Shown here: positions 36,701 through 45,345 of the stretch, in pieces
Numbering within the stretch: position 1 is the first letter of the stretch
Layout: every line of letters begins with the position of its first letter
Assembly: GCA_017960525.1 (NCBI GenBank)
Contig: JAGCZA010000079.1
Span: 62,001-126,000 of the forward strand
DNA length: 64,000 nucleotides
Source of the DNA: Prevotella sp.
GTDB taxonomy: Bacteria; Bacteroidota; Bacteroidia; Bacteroidales; Bacteroidaceae
Direction: 5' to 3'
Program-made: the position numbers and the translations under genes
The notes under the pieces: generated by a model
The model's database searches: none
What the model saw: the letters and a program-made list of their open reading frames with translations, nothing else
What the model was told of the DNA's origin: nothing

Positions 36701-38389
36701 ATGATGACTAAGATAAAGATGAAAAAGAAATGCCCGCTTTATGTATGGCTGATAAATTTGTCGTTTATCGTTTATCATTTATCATTTAGCGTAGCGTGTT
36801 CCGACGACTGGAACGACCACTATGATGCGTCCACCGCCGACAGCGGCACCCTGTGGCAGGCCATCGAGCAGAACGGCGGCCTGACAAACTTTGCCCGTGT
36901 GGCCAAGGCAGCCGGCTACGACTTGCTGCTTGACGGCAGCCAGACGTTCACCGTCTTTGCCCCCACCGACAACGCGCTTTCCGCCGCACAGGCTGACAGC
37001 CTCATCAAGGCGTACCAGAAGCAGGCTGCTGCCGGCATCCGCAACAGCGACAACACCGTGGTGCGGCAGTTCCTGCAGAACCACATTGCACTTTTCCGCC
37101 ATCCCGTCTCGTCGCTCACCGCCGACTCCATCACAATGATGAACAGCAAGTATGCGCTGCTCACAGACAAGCAACTGGCCGGCACGTCGCTGAAAACCAC
37201 CAATGCGCTCTACAACAATGGCCTGCTCTTCACCTTGGACCGACAACTCGACTATTTCCCCAACGTGTTCGAGTATCTGGGCCACGATGCGGAACTGGAC
37301 AGCGTCTACAAGTTCCTCAACAGTTACAGCGTCTATGAGTTTAACGATGCCAAGAGCGTGCCTGGAGAGATTGTTGACGGTATGACCATCTACCTCGACT
37401 CCGTGTCGGAGTTGCGCAACGCCGTGCTTTCCACCTACGGACTCATCAACTCTGAGGACAGCACCTACTGGATGCTTTGCCCCACCAACAGCGAGTGGAG
37501 CCGGCTGGTAGCTGAGTATGAGCCTTATTTCAACTATCCTAACGCCGTCAACAAACGCGACTCTATGGTCTATGCCAATACGCGAATGGCCATCATCAGC
37601 GGCGGCTTCTTCAGCCGTACCGTCAATACCGACGAGGCTTTCGCCGACTCGGCAGTCTCCACGCAGGCCCCGTCTGCTGCCGCCCGCCAGAGGCTTGAAG
37701 ACGACTATCCCTACTACACCTACTACAAGCCCTTCGAGCCAGGGGGAGTCTTTTATGGCACGGAAGACATCAAGTGCAGCAACGGCCACGTGCGGAAGGC
37801 CCGCCAATGGAATGTCTCAAAGTATGACACCTTCGCCCAGACCGTCAAGGTGGAGGGCGAGAACATACTCTATCAAGACACCATCATCAATGCCGTTGAC
37901 CCGCTCATTGTGAGAGAGGTGACCACCGACAACCCCTTCTACGGACAGGTTTCCGGCAACAGTTTTGTTGAGGTGGCTCCCGACCCGGCCACGGCACAGG
38001 TGACCGTCAGTTACCGGATTCCCAACGTGCTCTCCGGTATGGGCTACGACATCTACGGTGTGTTCGTGCCCTCGACCGCCTACGACCCGCTCGACACCAG
38101 CGACATCGACAAGCCCAACATTATGCGTGTGACGCTCTACTACAGCGACCAAAACGGAAAGGAGGCCCAGCGGCGGTTCAACAACAACATCACCAACGAC
38201 CCTGCCAAGGTCGACACCGTTCTGCTGGTCAGCGACTTCTCGTTCCCCACCTGTTCCTACGGTCTGAGCGAGGAGAAGGCCAAGATTGCCATACGCTCCA
38301 ACGTCAGTTCAAAGCAGACGGCCACCAACTCGCTCACGTTCCGCATAGACTGCCTCATCATCAAGCCCCACCAACTCTCAGAACAATAA
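36701..38389 (+). CDS. Fasciclin-domain surface lipoprotein 3
   Basis: A 562-residue lipoprotein with lipid Cys near residue 33 (SVAC), followed by SDDWNDHYD. FAS1 motifs: TFTVFAPTDNALSAAQADSL near residue 82 and YWMLCPTNSEWSRL near 255. The end is beta-rich (QVTVSYRIPNVLSGMGYDIY) and resembles the C-terminal domain of fasciclin 2 in position. Two further in-frame ATGs (36704, 36719) are possible starts. A 7-bp-periodic element encodes the signal-peptide core. The stop is four bases before the SusC 2 ATG, which indicates coupling. Confidence 0.8.
   Translation: MMTKIKMKKKCPLYVWLINLSFIVYHLSFSVACSDDWNDHYDASTADSGTLWQAIEQNGGLTNFARVAKAAGYDLLLDGSQTFTVFAPTDNALSAAQADSLIKAYQKQAAAGIRNSDNTVVRQFLQNHIALFRHPVSSLTADSITMMNSKYALLTDKQLAGTSLKTTNALYNNGLLFTLDRQLDYFPNVFEYLGHDAELDSVYKFLNSYSVYEFNDAKSVPGEIVDGMTIYLDSVSELRNAVLSTYGLINSEDSTYWMLCPTNSEWSRLVAEYEPYFNYPNAVNKRDSMVYANTRMAIISGGFFSRTVNTDEAFADSAVSTQAPSAAARQRLEDDYPYYTYYKPFEPGGVFYGTEDIKCSNGHVRKARQWNVSKYDTFAQTVKVEGENILYQDTIINAVDPLIVREVTTDNPFYGQVSGNSFVEVAPDPATAQVTVSYRIPNVLSGMGYDIYGVFVPSTAYDPLDTSDIDKPNIMRVTLYYSDQNGKEAQRRFNNNITNDPAKVDTVLLVSDFSFPTCSYGLSEEKAKIAIRSNVSSKQTATNSLTFRIDCLIIKPHQLSEQ
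36757..36791 (+). repeat. 7-bp-periodic element in fasciclin 3 signal peptide
   Basis: Five heptamers: TTTGTCG, TTTATCG, TTTATCA, TTTATCA, TTTAGCG, followed by TAGCG. They encode the hydrophobic core of the lipoprotein signal. Confidence 0.88.
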
Positions 38390-38393
38390 TACA

Positions 38394-41300
38394 ATGAATA
38401 CTTCCCTATTCTTTCCTCTCCTTGCCGCCTGTGTGCTTTGCTGCAACACCATTGCAGCCCACCCCCAGGACGATGACGACACCCTCCAAGCCGAAGTCGC
38501 CAAGGAGCGCATCGTGAAGCAACGCCGCCAATATCCCACCCGTGAGGTGAGGGGCCGCGTGCTCAATGCCGCCACCCACAAACCGCTCGCCGGCGCGCTC
38601 GTCTCTGCCAGCGAGGTCGAGGGCTACAGCGTGCTCACCAATGCTGATGGCATCTACGAACTGCGGGTGCCGCTCTTTGCCAGCGCACTGGAAATATCGT
38701 CGCCTGACCTTAATATGGCAAAAGTCGGACTGGCAAAGGGTGAACAGCAGGCCGACGTGTTGCTCTATCCCAGCACATTCACCAACGACTACCAGCGGGA
38801 AACTGACGTTACGGGCATTGAGCGTGCCGAAGATTTCCGTTTCTCCAACGCCGCCACCATAGAGAGTGAAATACAAAACCGGCTGGCTGCCGACGTCTAT
38901 ACCATTACACGTAGTGGCACGCCTGGCATTGGCAGCGTGATGTTTATCGACGGACTGGGTTCCCTCAATGCCAATGCACAGCCGCTCATCGTCATTGACG
39001 GTGTCATATTCGACCAGCAATATAGTCGTACCACGCTCCACGAGGGATTCTTCAACGACATCCTCTCAAACATCAGCCCCAGCGACATCGAGAGTGTCGA
39101 GGTGCTCAGAAACGGAACGGCACTCTACGGCGCAAAGGGAGCCAACGGCGTCATACGCATCAACACCCGCCGCAACCACTCTATGGCCACGCGCATCACG
39201 GCCAGCATATCCGCAGGAGTGACGCTGGAACCGAAGTTCCTGGATGTGATGGATGCCACGCAGTACCGAAGTTATGCCTCCGACCTGTTGCAGACCACCA
39301 ATACCACCAGCACCGACTTCAAGTTCTTGAACGACCAGTTGTCGTACTATTATCACGACCAGTACCATAACAATACCGACTGGCGCGACAAGGTCTATCG
39401 CACGGCCTTTACCCAAAACTACAGCATCAATGTGGAGGGCGGTGACGACATTGCCGACTATAACCTTTCACTTGGCTACATCAATCAGGAGAGCACTCTG
39501 GAGTGCAACAAGATGAACCGGCTGAACATTCGCTTCAACAGCGACATACGGCTCACCCAGCGGCTGGGCATCCGCTTCGATGCTTCGTTTGCCAATCAGA
39601 CACGTAATCTGCGCAACGACGGCGCCCCCTCAGGCTACGACGAGGGCACACCCACCTCCACGGCTTTCCTCGCATACGCCAAAGCCCCGATGCTCAGTCC
39701 CTACACCTTTGCCAATGGCCACATTTCCGAGGGATATATCGACGTGACCGACGAGAGTTACCTTGACGAGGCACTGGCCGACTATGCCAACTATAACTAT
39801 AAGTTGGCAAACCCATTGGCCGTCAATGAGTTTGGAGAGGCAGAGAACAAAAACCACTTCGAGAACTCGATGATTAATCTCAGCGTGAAGCCCCACTATA
39901 AGTTTGGCGACCATCTGCGTCTGAGCGAGCACTTCAGTTACAACTTGGTGAACACCAACGAGAAACTTTACATTCCTCTCAATGGTGTGCCCGACTACTA
40001 CGTCAGCAGCGTCAATGCCACCGTGCACAACGAAGTGCGCTCTATGGCAGGCAAGCAGAACTCGGTGATGAGCGACACGCGCTTGGAGTACAACAACCGC
40101 TTTGCAGCCCATTCGCTGAATGTCTTTGGTGGCGCACGCATCAACTGGGAAACCTACACGCTCAGTTCGCAGTTGGGCTACAACACCAGCAGCGACAAGA
40201 TGCCGGCCATCAGTTCCAGCCTCGACCACGCACAGACCACGGGCAGCAACGACAAGTGGACTTCCATAGCCTGGTATGCGCAGTTGGACTACAACTATTT
40301 GCAGCGTTACTATCTACAGGCTAATGTCGCAATGGAAACCTCTTCACGTTTCGGGCGCGACGCTGCCAATGCCCTGAAACTCTGCGAAGTGCCCTGGGCC
40401 GTCTTCCCTGGTGTCCAGGCCGCCTGGGTCATCAGCAACGAGCCTTGGTTCCAGACTCTCAACTCCCACCACTCCAGTCTCAACTACCTGAAAGTCTCTG
40501 CCGGATTCGACATTGCCGGCAACGACGACATAGACTATCACGCTGCACGCACTTATTTTGCCAGTAGCAATTTCCTGGAAGACGTGTCGGGACTCTCCAT
40601 AGAGAACATTGGCAACACACGCCTGAAGTGGGAGACCACCCGCCGTTTCAACGTGGGGCTGGAAACCAAGTTGCTGCATAACCGCCTGAATCTGCGTGTC
40701 AACTATTTCAACAGCAAGACCGACAATCTGCTGATGTTCCAAAGGCTCAATTACGTTACTGGCATCAAGCAGAACTGGACCAACGGCGGAGCCTTGCGCA
40801 ACGAAGGTTTCGACGTGAAAGCCACGGCAAAGATTATTGCCAGCGACCTGTTCCAGTGGGAACTGGGAGCCAGCGTGGGCCACTATAAGAACAAGATGAC
40901 GGCATTGGCCGACGGGCAGACAGCCATCGACTACAGTCTCTATGGGGCTACCATCCGTACAGAGATAGGGCGCCCGGCCAACCTGTTCTATGGCTACAAG
41001 ACGCTCGGTGTCTTCGCCACCTCGGAAGAAGCCGCTTCCTCCGGCCTCTATATTCTGGCTGACAACGGTATCGACCGACTTCCCTTCGGAGCGGGCGATA
41101 TGCACTTTGCCGACCTTGACGGAAACCACCGAATCGACGAGGCTGACCGTGTGGTCATCGGCGACCCCAATCCTGATATCTACGGCAATATCTTCACCTC
41201 GTTGGCCTACAAACGGCTGAAACTCGACTTCAACCTGAACTATTCGCTGGGCAATGATGTCTATAACTATCAGCGCAGCCAATTGGAGGGGGGGAGCCGC

Positions 41301-41660
41301 TTTATGAACCAGACCACCGCCATCACCCGCCGATGGGTTACCGAAGGACAGCAGACCGATGTGCCCCGTGCTGCCTTCCAGGACCCGATGGGCAACAGCC
41401 GCTTCAGCGACCGGTGGATTGAGGACGGTTCCTACTTGAAACTGAAGACCGTCACCCTTTCCTACACTCTGCCGCTGAACACCACTTTCCTGCAAGGGCT
41501 GCAGTTCTGGGTGCAGGGCAACAATCTGCTCACCTTCTCACGCTATCTGGGTGCCGACCCGGAGTCGGCTATGACGGGCAGCGTCATTGGCCAAGGCATC
41601 GACCTGGGCCGACTGCCTCTGAGTCGCAGTATTGTGGCGGGAGTGAAGATAAACCTCTAA
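38394..41660 (+). CDS. SusC-like TonB-dependent outer-membrane receptor 2
   Basis: A 1088-residue SusC/RagA-type receptor. Signal peptide (about 1-22, ends TIAA), a short acidic stretch, a carboxypeptidase-like domain near 48-125 (VRGRVLNAATHKPLAGALVS), a plug with QPLIVIDGVIFDQQYSRTTL and VEVLRNGTALYGAKGANGVI, and a beta-barrel ending in RSIVAGVKINL. Its plug sequence differs clearly from SusC 1, so this is a divergent second system rather than a recent copy. Ligand unknown. It is followed after 49 bases by SusD 2. Confidence 0.92.
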   Translation: MNTSLFFPLLAACVLCCNTIAAHPQDDDDTLQAEVAKERIVKQRRQYPTREVRGRVLNAATHKPLAGALVSASEVEGYSVLTNADGIYELRVPLFASALEISSPDLNMAKVGLAKGEQQADVLLYPSTFTNDYQRETDVTGIERAEDFRFSNAATIESEIQNRLAADVYTITRSGTPGIGSVMFIDGLGSLNANAQPLIVIDGVIFDQQYSRTTLHEGFFNDILSNISPSDIESVEVLRNGTALYGAKGANGVIRINTRRNHSMATRITASISAGVTLEPKFLDVMDATQYRSYASDLLQTTNTTSTDFKFLNDQLSYYYHDQYHNNTDWRDKVYRTAFTQNYSINVEGGDDIADYNLSLGYINQESTLECNKMNRLNIRFNSDIRLTQRLGIRFDASFANQTRNLRNDGAPSGYDEGTPTSTAFLAYAKAPMLSPYTFANGHISEGYIDVTDESYLDEALADYANYNYKLANPLAVNEFGEAENKNHFENSMINLSVKPHYKFGDHLRLSEHFSYNLVNTNEKLYIPLNGVPDYYVSSVNATVHNEVRSMAGKQNSVMSDTRLEYNNRFAAHSLNVFGGARINWETYTLSSQLGYNTSSDKMPAISSSLDHAQTTGSNDKWTSIAWYAQLDYNYLQRYYLQANVAMETSSRFGRDAANALKLCEVPWAVFPGVQAAWVISNEPWFQTLNSHHSSLNYLKVSAGFDIAGNDDIDYHAARTYFASSNFLEDVSGLSIENIGNTRLKWETTRRFNVGLETKLLHNRLNLRVNYFNSKTDNLLMFQRLNYVTGIKQNWTNGGALRNEGFDVKATAKIIASDLFQWELGASVGHYKNKMTALADGQTAIDYSLYGATIRTEIGRPANLFYGYKTLGVFATSEEAASSGLYILADNGIDRLPFGAGDMHFADLDGNHRIDEADRVVIGDPNPDIYGNIFTSLAYKRLKLDFNLNYSLGNDVYNYQRSQLEGGSRFMNQTTAITRRWVTEGQQTDVPRAAFQDPMGNSRFSDRWIEDGSYLKLKTVTLSYTLPLNTTFLQGLQFWVQGNNLLTFSRYLGADPESAMTGSVIGQGIDLGRLPLSRSIVAGVKINL

Positions 41661-41709
41661 GCGGCCTTCGGCCTAAATAACAAATATAAAATATCAAATA
41701 AAACGAAGA

Positions 41710-43455
41710 ATGATGAACAATATAAGCCATACTTGGAATAGGCAGATAAGTTTATTATTTATTATTTGTTCTTTATTGTTTAGCGCAAGCGCCTGTTCCG
41801 ACTTTATTTACGACGACTCCGACCAGGTGACCTATGCCGACAAGAGCATCCTCACCGACGATGCTGACACACTTTGGGCTGTGGCGGGCATTATGAACAA
41901 GATGCAGGTCATTGCCGACCGTACTGTGCTGCTGGGTGAGGTGAGGGGCGACCTTGTCACTCTCACCAACGATGCCGCTGCCGACCTGAGGCAATTGGCA
42001 GACTTCAGTACTGATGGTGACAACAAGTACAACCAGCCCCGCGACTACTATGCCATCATCAACAACTGCAACTATTATCTGGCAAATGCCGACACCACGC
42101 TGCGCAACAGCCGCAACGAGCGTGTCTTCATCAAGGAATATGCCGCTGTGAAGGCTTTCCGCGCCTGGACTTATCTCCAACTTGCCCTCAACTATGGTCG
42201 TGTTCCTCTTATCACCGCGCCCATCCTTTCGCTCGAAGAGGCTGAGAACTACGCGGGAACGCGGGTGGACCTTGGCGAAATCTGCCGTTATTTCATTGCT
42301 GACCTTGCGCCGTTTGCCAATACTGAGACGCCTGGCTACGGCTCCATCCGCAATACCGACTCCAAACTCTTCTACTATCCCATCAACGTGCTGTTGGGCG
42401 ACCTTTATCTGTGGTCGGGCCAGTACAGGGAGGCCGCACAATGCTACTACCGCTACATCAGCACGCGCAACGGCAGCAACTCGGCCTACCCGCTGACCAC
42501 CAATGCCGTGCGATTTATGCAGAACGACTCGCGATGGATGTCAACCCGCGACCAGTGGCGCTATATGTTCGACAGCGAAACGAGCGCAGCCAATAGTGAA
42601 CTTATCACTATGATTCCTGGCGACTCCATCCCCTCCGAGGGCAACTACAGCCAGTTGCGCGACCTCTTCAACACCAACGAGAACAATGACTATCGTTCCA
42701 GCATCGTTCCTTCGCAGGCCATTATCAATCTCTCCGCCGCGCAGAAATACTGCCACTACACCAACGGAGGTGAATATATCGCTGCGCCTGAGGGGCTTGA
42801 CGGCTACCGTTCTGGCGACTTGCGCCTGCAGTCAGTCTATACTAATCTTGAAAATGTTGGCGGCAACATTATTTTCAATGGAAAGCGCGTCACCAACTAT
42901 AGCGTTTTCCAGAAATATCAGACGCGCAACGTCCATATCCTGCGTCGGGCTATGGTCTATTTGCGTTTGGCAGAGGCACTTAATCGTGCGGGATTCCCCC
43001 GCTTTGCTTTCCAGGTTCTAAAGACGGGCGTTAACAACAGCGTCATTGACTCGGAGGTTTTACCTTACTATCCCGCCGATAGTGCCTTTATTGCATCGTT
43101 CAACTTCCCCAACACCGCCTACGTCCTGGAGACTACCGCAGGCCTGGCTTCCGAAAACACGATGGGTATCCACTCACGCGGTTCGGGCTATTCTGCCGCC
43201 AACCCATATTACACCTTCGTTGAGGATTCAAGCCTTGATGCCCAAATGGAGTATGTTGAGGACCTCATCATCGACGAGGAGGCGTTGGAGTGCGCTTTCG
43301 AGGGCCAGCGATTCTACGACCTGATGCGAGTGGCCCTGCGCCGCAACAACCCTGCCTATCTGGCCGGACGTGTGGCACGCCGCAGCGGTGTCTTCAGCCC
43401 CGCTCTTCAGGCGACTCTGATGGACACGAACAACTGGTATCTGAAAATCAATTGA
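41710..43455 (+). CDS. SusD/RagB-like surface lipoprotein 2
   Basis: A 581-residue SusD/RagB protein with lipid Cys at residue 29 (SASAC) and SDFIYDDSD after it. N-terminal part TLWAVAGIMNKMQVIADR, C-terminal motif EALECAFEGQRFYDLMRVAL. It pairs with SusC 2. The signal peptide codons hold a 7-bp-periodic element like that of SusC 1. It ends six bases before the convergent trmD gene. Confidence 0.92.
   Translation: MMNNISHTWNRQISLLFIICSLLFSASACSDFIYDDSDQVTYADKSILTDDADTLWAVAGIMNKMQVIADRTVLLGEVRGDLVTLTNDAAADLRQLADFSTDGDNKYNQPRDYYAIINNCNYYLANADTTLRNSRNERVFIKEYAAVKAFRAWTYLQLALNYGRVPLITAPILSLEEAENYAGTRVDLGEICRYFIADLAPFANTETPGYGSIRNTDSKLFYYPINVLLGDLYLWSGQYREAAQCYYRYISTRNGSNSAYPLTTNAVRFMQNDSRWMSTRDQWRYMFDSETSAANSELITMIPGDSIPSEGNYSQLRDLFNTNENNDYRSSIVPSQAIINLSAAQKYCHYTNGGEYIAAPEGLDGYRSGDLRLQSVYTNLENVGGNIIFNGKRVTNYSVFQKYQTRNVHILRRAMVYLRLAEALNRAGFPRFAFQVLKTGVNNSVIDSEVLPYYPADSAFIASFNFPNTAYVLETTAGLASENTMGIHSRGSGYSAANPYYTFVEDSSLDAQMEYVEDLIIDEEALECAFEGQRFYDLMRVALRRNNPAYLAGRVARRSGVFSPALQATLMDTNNWYLKIN
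41751..41785 (+). repeat. 7-bp-periodic element in SusD 2 signal peptide
   Basis: Units TTTATTA, TTTATTA, TTTGTTC, TTTATTG, TTTAGCG, then CAAGCG. Nearly identical to the element in the SusC 1 signal peptide although the genes are not homologous. Confidence 0.88.
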
Positions 43456-43460
43456 CGTTA

Positions 43461-44138
43461 TTATTCTTTTAGCAAGTCTGGGCGCAGGCGGCGTGTACGC
43501 TCCATCGCCTGCTCCAGTTCCCATTCGCGGATTTTTGCCTCGTTGCCACTGAGCAGGATGTCGGGCACCTTCCAGCCTTTGTAGTCGGCGGGGCGGGTGT
43601 AGATGGGGGCTGCGAGAATGTCGTCCTGGAAACAGTCGGAGAGGGCGCTCTGCTCGTCGCCGATGACGCCTGGTACCACGCGCACCACGGCATCGGCAAT
43701 GATGGCTGCTGCCAGTTCACCGCCCGTCAGCACAAAGTCGCCGACGCTGATTTCGCGTGTAATGAGGTGGTCGCGCACGCGCTGGTCAATGCCTTTGTAG
43801 TGGCCGCAAAGGATGATGAGATTGCCCTTCAGCGACAGTTCGTTGGCCACGTGCTGGTTGAATTGCTCACCGTCGGGCGAGGTGAAGATGACCTCGTCGT
43901 AGTCCCTTTCCGCTTTCAGGGCGGTGATGCACCGGTCGATAGGCTCGCACTGCATCACCATACCGGCACTTCCGCCGTAGGGGTAATCGTCCACGCGGCG
44001 CCACTTGTCGAGCGTGTAGTCGCGCAGGTTGTGCAGCCGAATCTCGGCCAGGCCTTTCTTCTCGGCCCGTGCCAGAATAGACTCGTGTACGAAGCCCTCA
44101 ATCATTTCGGGCAAGACGGTGATGATGTCAATTCTCAT
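43461..44138 (-). CDS. trmD: tRNA (guanine-N1-)-methyltransferase TrmD
   Basis: A 225-residue SPOUT-class methyltransferase that makes m1G37 in tRNAs and prevents frameshifting. The trefoil-knot region [20 protein letters not shown] is clear, with the N-terminal [20 protein letters not shown] and the central [18 protein letters not shown]. Length is normal. It is the last gene of a minus-strand group; its first 11 bases overlap the end of the HExxH gene. Confidence 0.96.
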   Translation of the reverse strand: MRIDIITVLPEMIEGFVHESILARAEKKGLAEIRLHNLRDYTLDKWRRVDDYPYGGSAGMVMQCEPIDRCITALKAERDYDEVIFTSPDGEQFNQHVANELSLKGNLIILCGHYKGIDQRVRDHLITREISVGDFVLTGGELAAAIIADAVVRVVPGVIGDEQSALSDCFQDDILAAPIYTRPADYKGWKVPDILLSGNEAKIREWELEQAMERTRRLRPDLLKE

Positions 44139-44607
44139 GGTCGTTCAGTCCTTTCTGTTTCTTGTAGAGTCGCAGCCGCTCCGACGGCTTCATCTTGGCA
44201 TACTCCCGCCAGCCGTTGGCCTGATGGTTGGCATAGTCGGGGTCGTACATATTCTCGTAGGCCTCCATCTCGAATGGGTTCAGGAGGTAGGCCGCGTTGC
44301 GCATGTGCCAGTTCTGTGGCAATGCCAGCAGATAGTACCATATATACAGGGCATAGAAGCAGAGCCAGGAGTCGTGGGTCGACTGTGCCTGGCGGAGGTG
44401 TATCATTTCGTGTGTCTTGAGTTCGTTTCCCTTCTTGCCCATCTGTTCTGCCGCCTCTTTGGTGGCTGTGATGATGGTGCCGAAGAAAGTGAGGGCGTCG
44501 TAGCCTCGTCGCAACCAGAATCCGTCGGTCATTGCAGGCATATCGGCCATTCGGCTGGGCCTTCTCACGTGCATCAGGGGCTTGAGTATGGCGAAGGGGT
44601 TTCTCAT
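44128..44607 (-). CDS. HExxH-motif protein, possible small metallopeptidase
   Basis: A 159-residue protein with the sequence [24 protein letters not shown] is a zinc-binding HExxH motif and fits a peptidase-like M48/M56 fragment, but it lacks the membrane segments of those families. A third ligand cannot be assigned with certainty; [13 protein letters not shown] shows a conserved-looking E. There is one hydrophobic stretch ([17 protein letters not shown]). I know it only as a conserved Bacteroidetes hypothetical protein. It overlaps trmD by 11 bases and follows queC by 10. Confidence 0.55.
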   Translation of the reverse strand: MRNPFAILKPLMHVRRPSRMADMPAMTDGFWLRRGYDALTFFGTIITATKEAAEQMGKKGNELKTHEMIHLRQAQSTHDSWLCFYALYIWYYLLALPQNWHMRNAAYLLNPFEMEAYENMYDPDYANHQANGWREYAKMKPSERLRLYKKQKGLNDHEN

Positions 44608-44617
44608 GCGTTGCGTG

Positions 44618-45283
44618 TCAGGTCTCGTATTCGGTCGTGTCGGCTATGCCGGCCAGTGCCAGTGCCTCACGACGTTCTATGCAGGTGCCGCAGCGGCCGC
44701 AATGGCGCTCGCCTCCCTTGTAGCACGACCATGTCTCGCTGTAGTCGATACCCAGTTCCCCGCCTCGGCGGGCAATGTCGGCCTTGGTGAGGTGGGTGTA
44801 AGGCGAGAGCAGGCGCACACCGTCGAAAGTGCCTGCCTGCGCGGTCTGGTCGAAGGCTTCCACGAAGGCCGGTCGGCAGTCGGGGTAGATGGTGTGGTCA
44901 CCGCCGTGGTTGGCCATCATCACGAACTTCAGGTGTCGGCTCTCGGCCATTCCCACGGCAATACTGAGCATGATGCCGTTGCGGAAGGGCACCACCGTCG
45001 ACTTCATATTCTCGTCGGCATAATGTCCTTCGGGAATGTCTTCGCCGCCCTGCAGCAGCGAACTGTTGAAATATTCGGGCATAAAGGCGAGGGGGATGGT
45101 GACGTGCTCTATGCCCAGCCTTTCGCAATGGAGGCGTGCAAAGGGAATCTCGCGGGCGTTGTGCTTCGACCCGTAGTCGAAGGAGATGGCCAGGGCGATG
45201 CGTTCCCGGTAGTCGTAGAGCAGCGTCGTGCTGTCCAATCCGCCGCTGAGAATCAATATTGCGTCTTTCTGCTCTTTTCTCAT
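44618..45283 (-). CDS. queC: 7-cyano-7-deazaguanine synthase QueC
   Basis: A 221-residue enzyme of queuosine synthesis that converts carboxy-deazaguanine to preQ0 with ATP and ammonia. The PP-loop is LSGGLDSTT near residue 13 and the zinc site is formed by Cys in CYKGGERHCGRCGTC near the C-terminus. No other queuosine genes are nearby. It follows the inositol-phosphate synthase gene by about 59 bases and precedes the HExxH gene by 10. Confidence 0.95.
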   Translation of the reverse strand: MRKEQKDAILILSGGLDSTTLLYDYRERIALAISFDYGSKHNAREIPFARLHCERLGIEHVTIPLAFMPEYFNSSLLQGGEDIPEGHYADENMKSTVVPFRNGIMLSIAVGMAESRHLKFVMMANHGGDHTIYPDCRPAFVEAFDQTAQAGTFDGVRLLSPYTHLTKADIARRGGELGIDYSETWSCYKGGERHCGRCGTCIERREALALAGIADTTEYET

Positions 45284-45287
45284 TTTC

Positions 45288-45345
45288 TTTTTCGTTATGG
45301 CGCTATCTCGTTATAACGTTATCTCGTTATCACGAAATCTCGTCA
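45288..45345. repeat. 16-bp imperfect tandem repeat
   Basis: TATCTCGTTATAACGT (45304-45319) and TATCTCGTTATCACGA (45320-45335), flanked by partial copies on both sides. It fills the gap between the inositol-phosphate synthase stop and the queC start. Confidence 0.6.
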
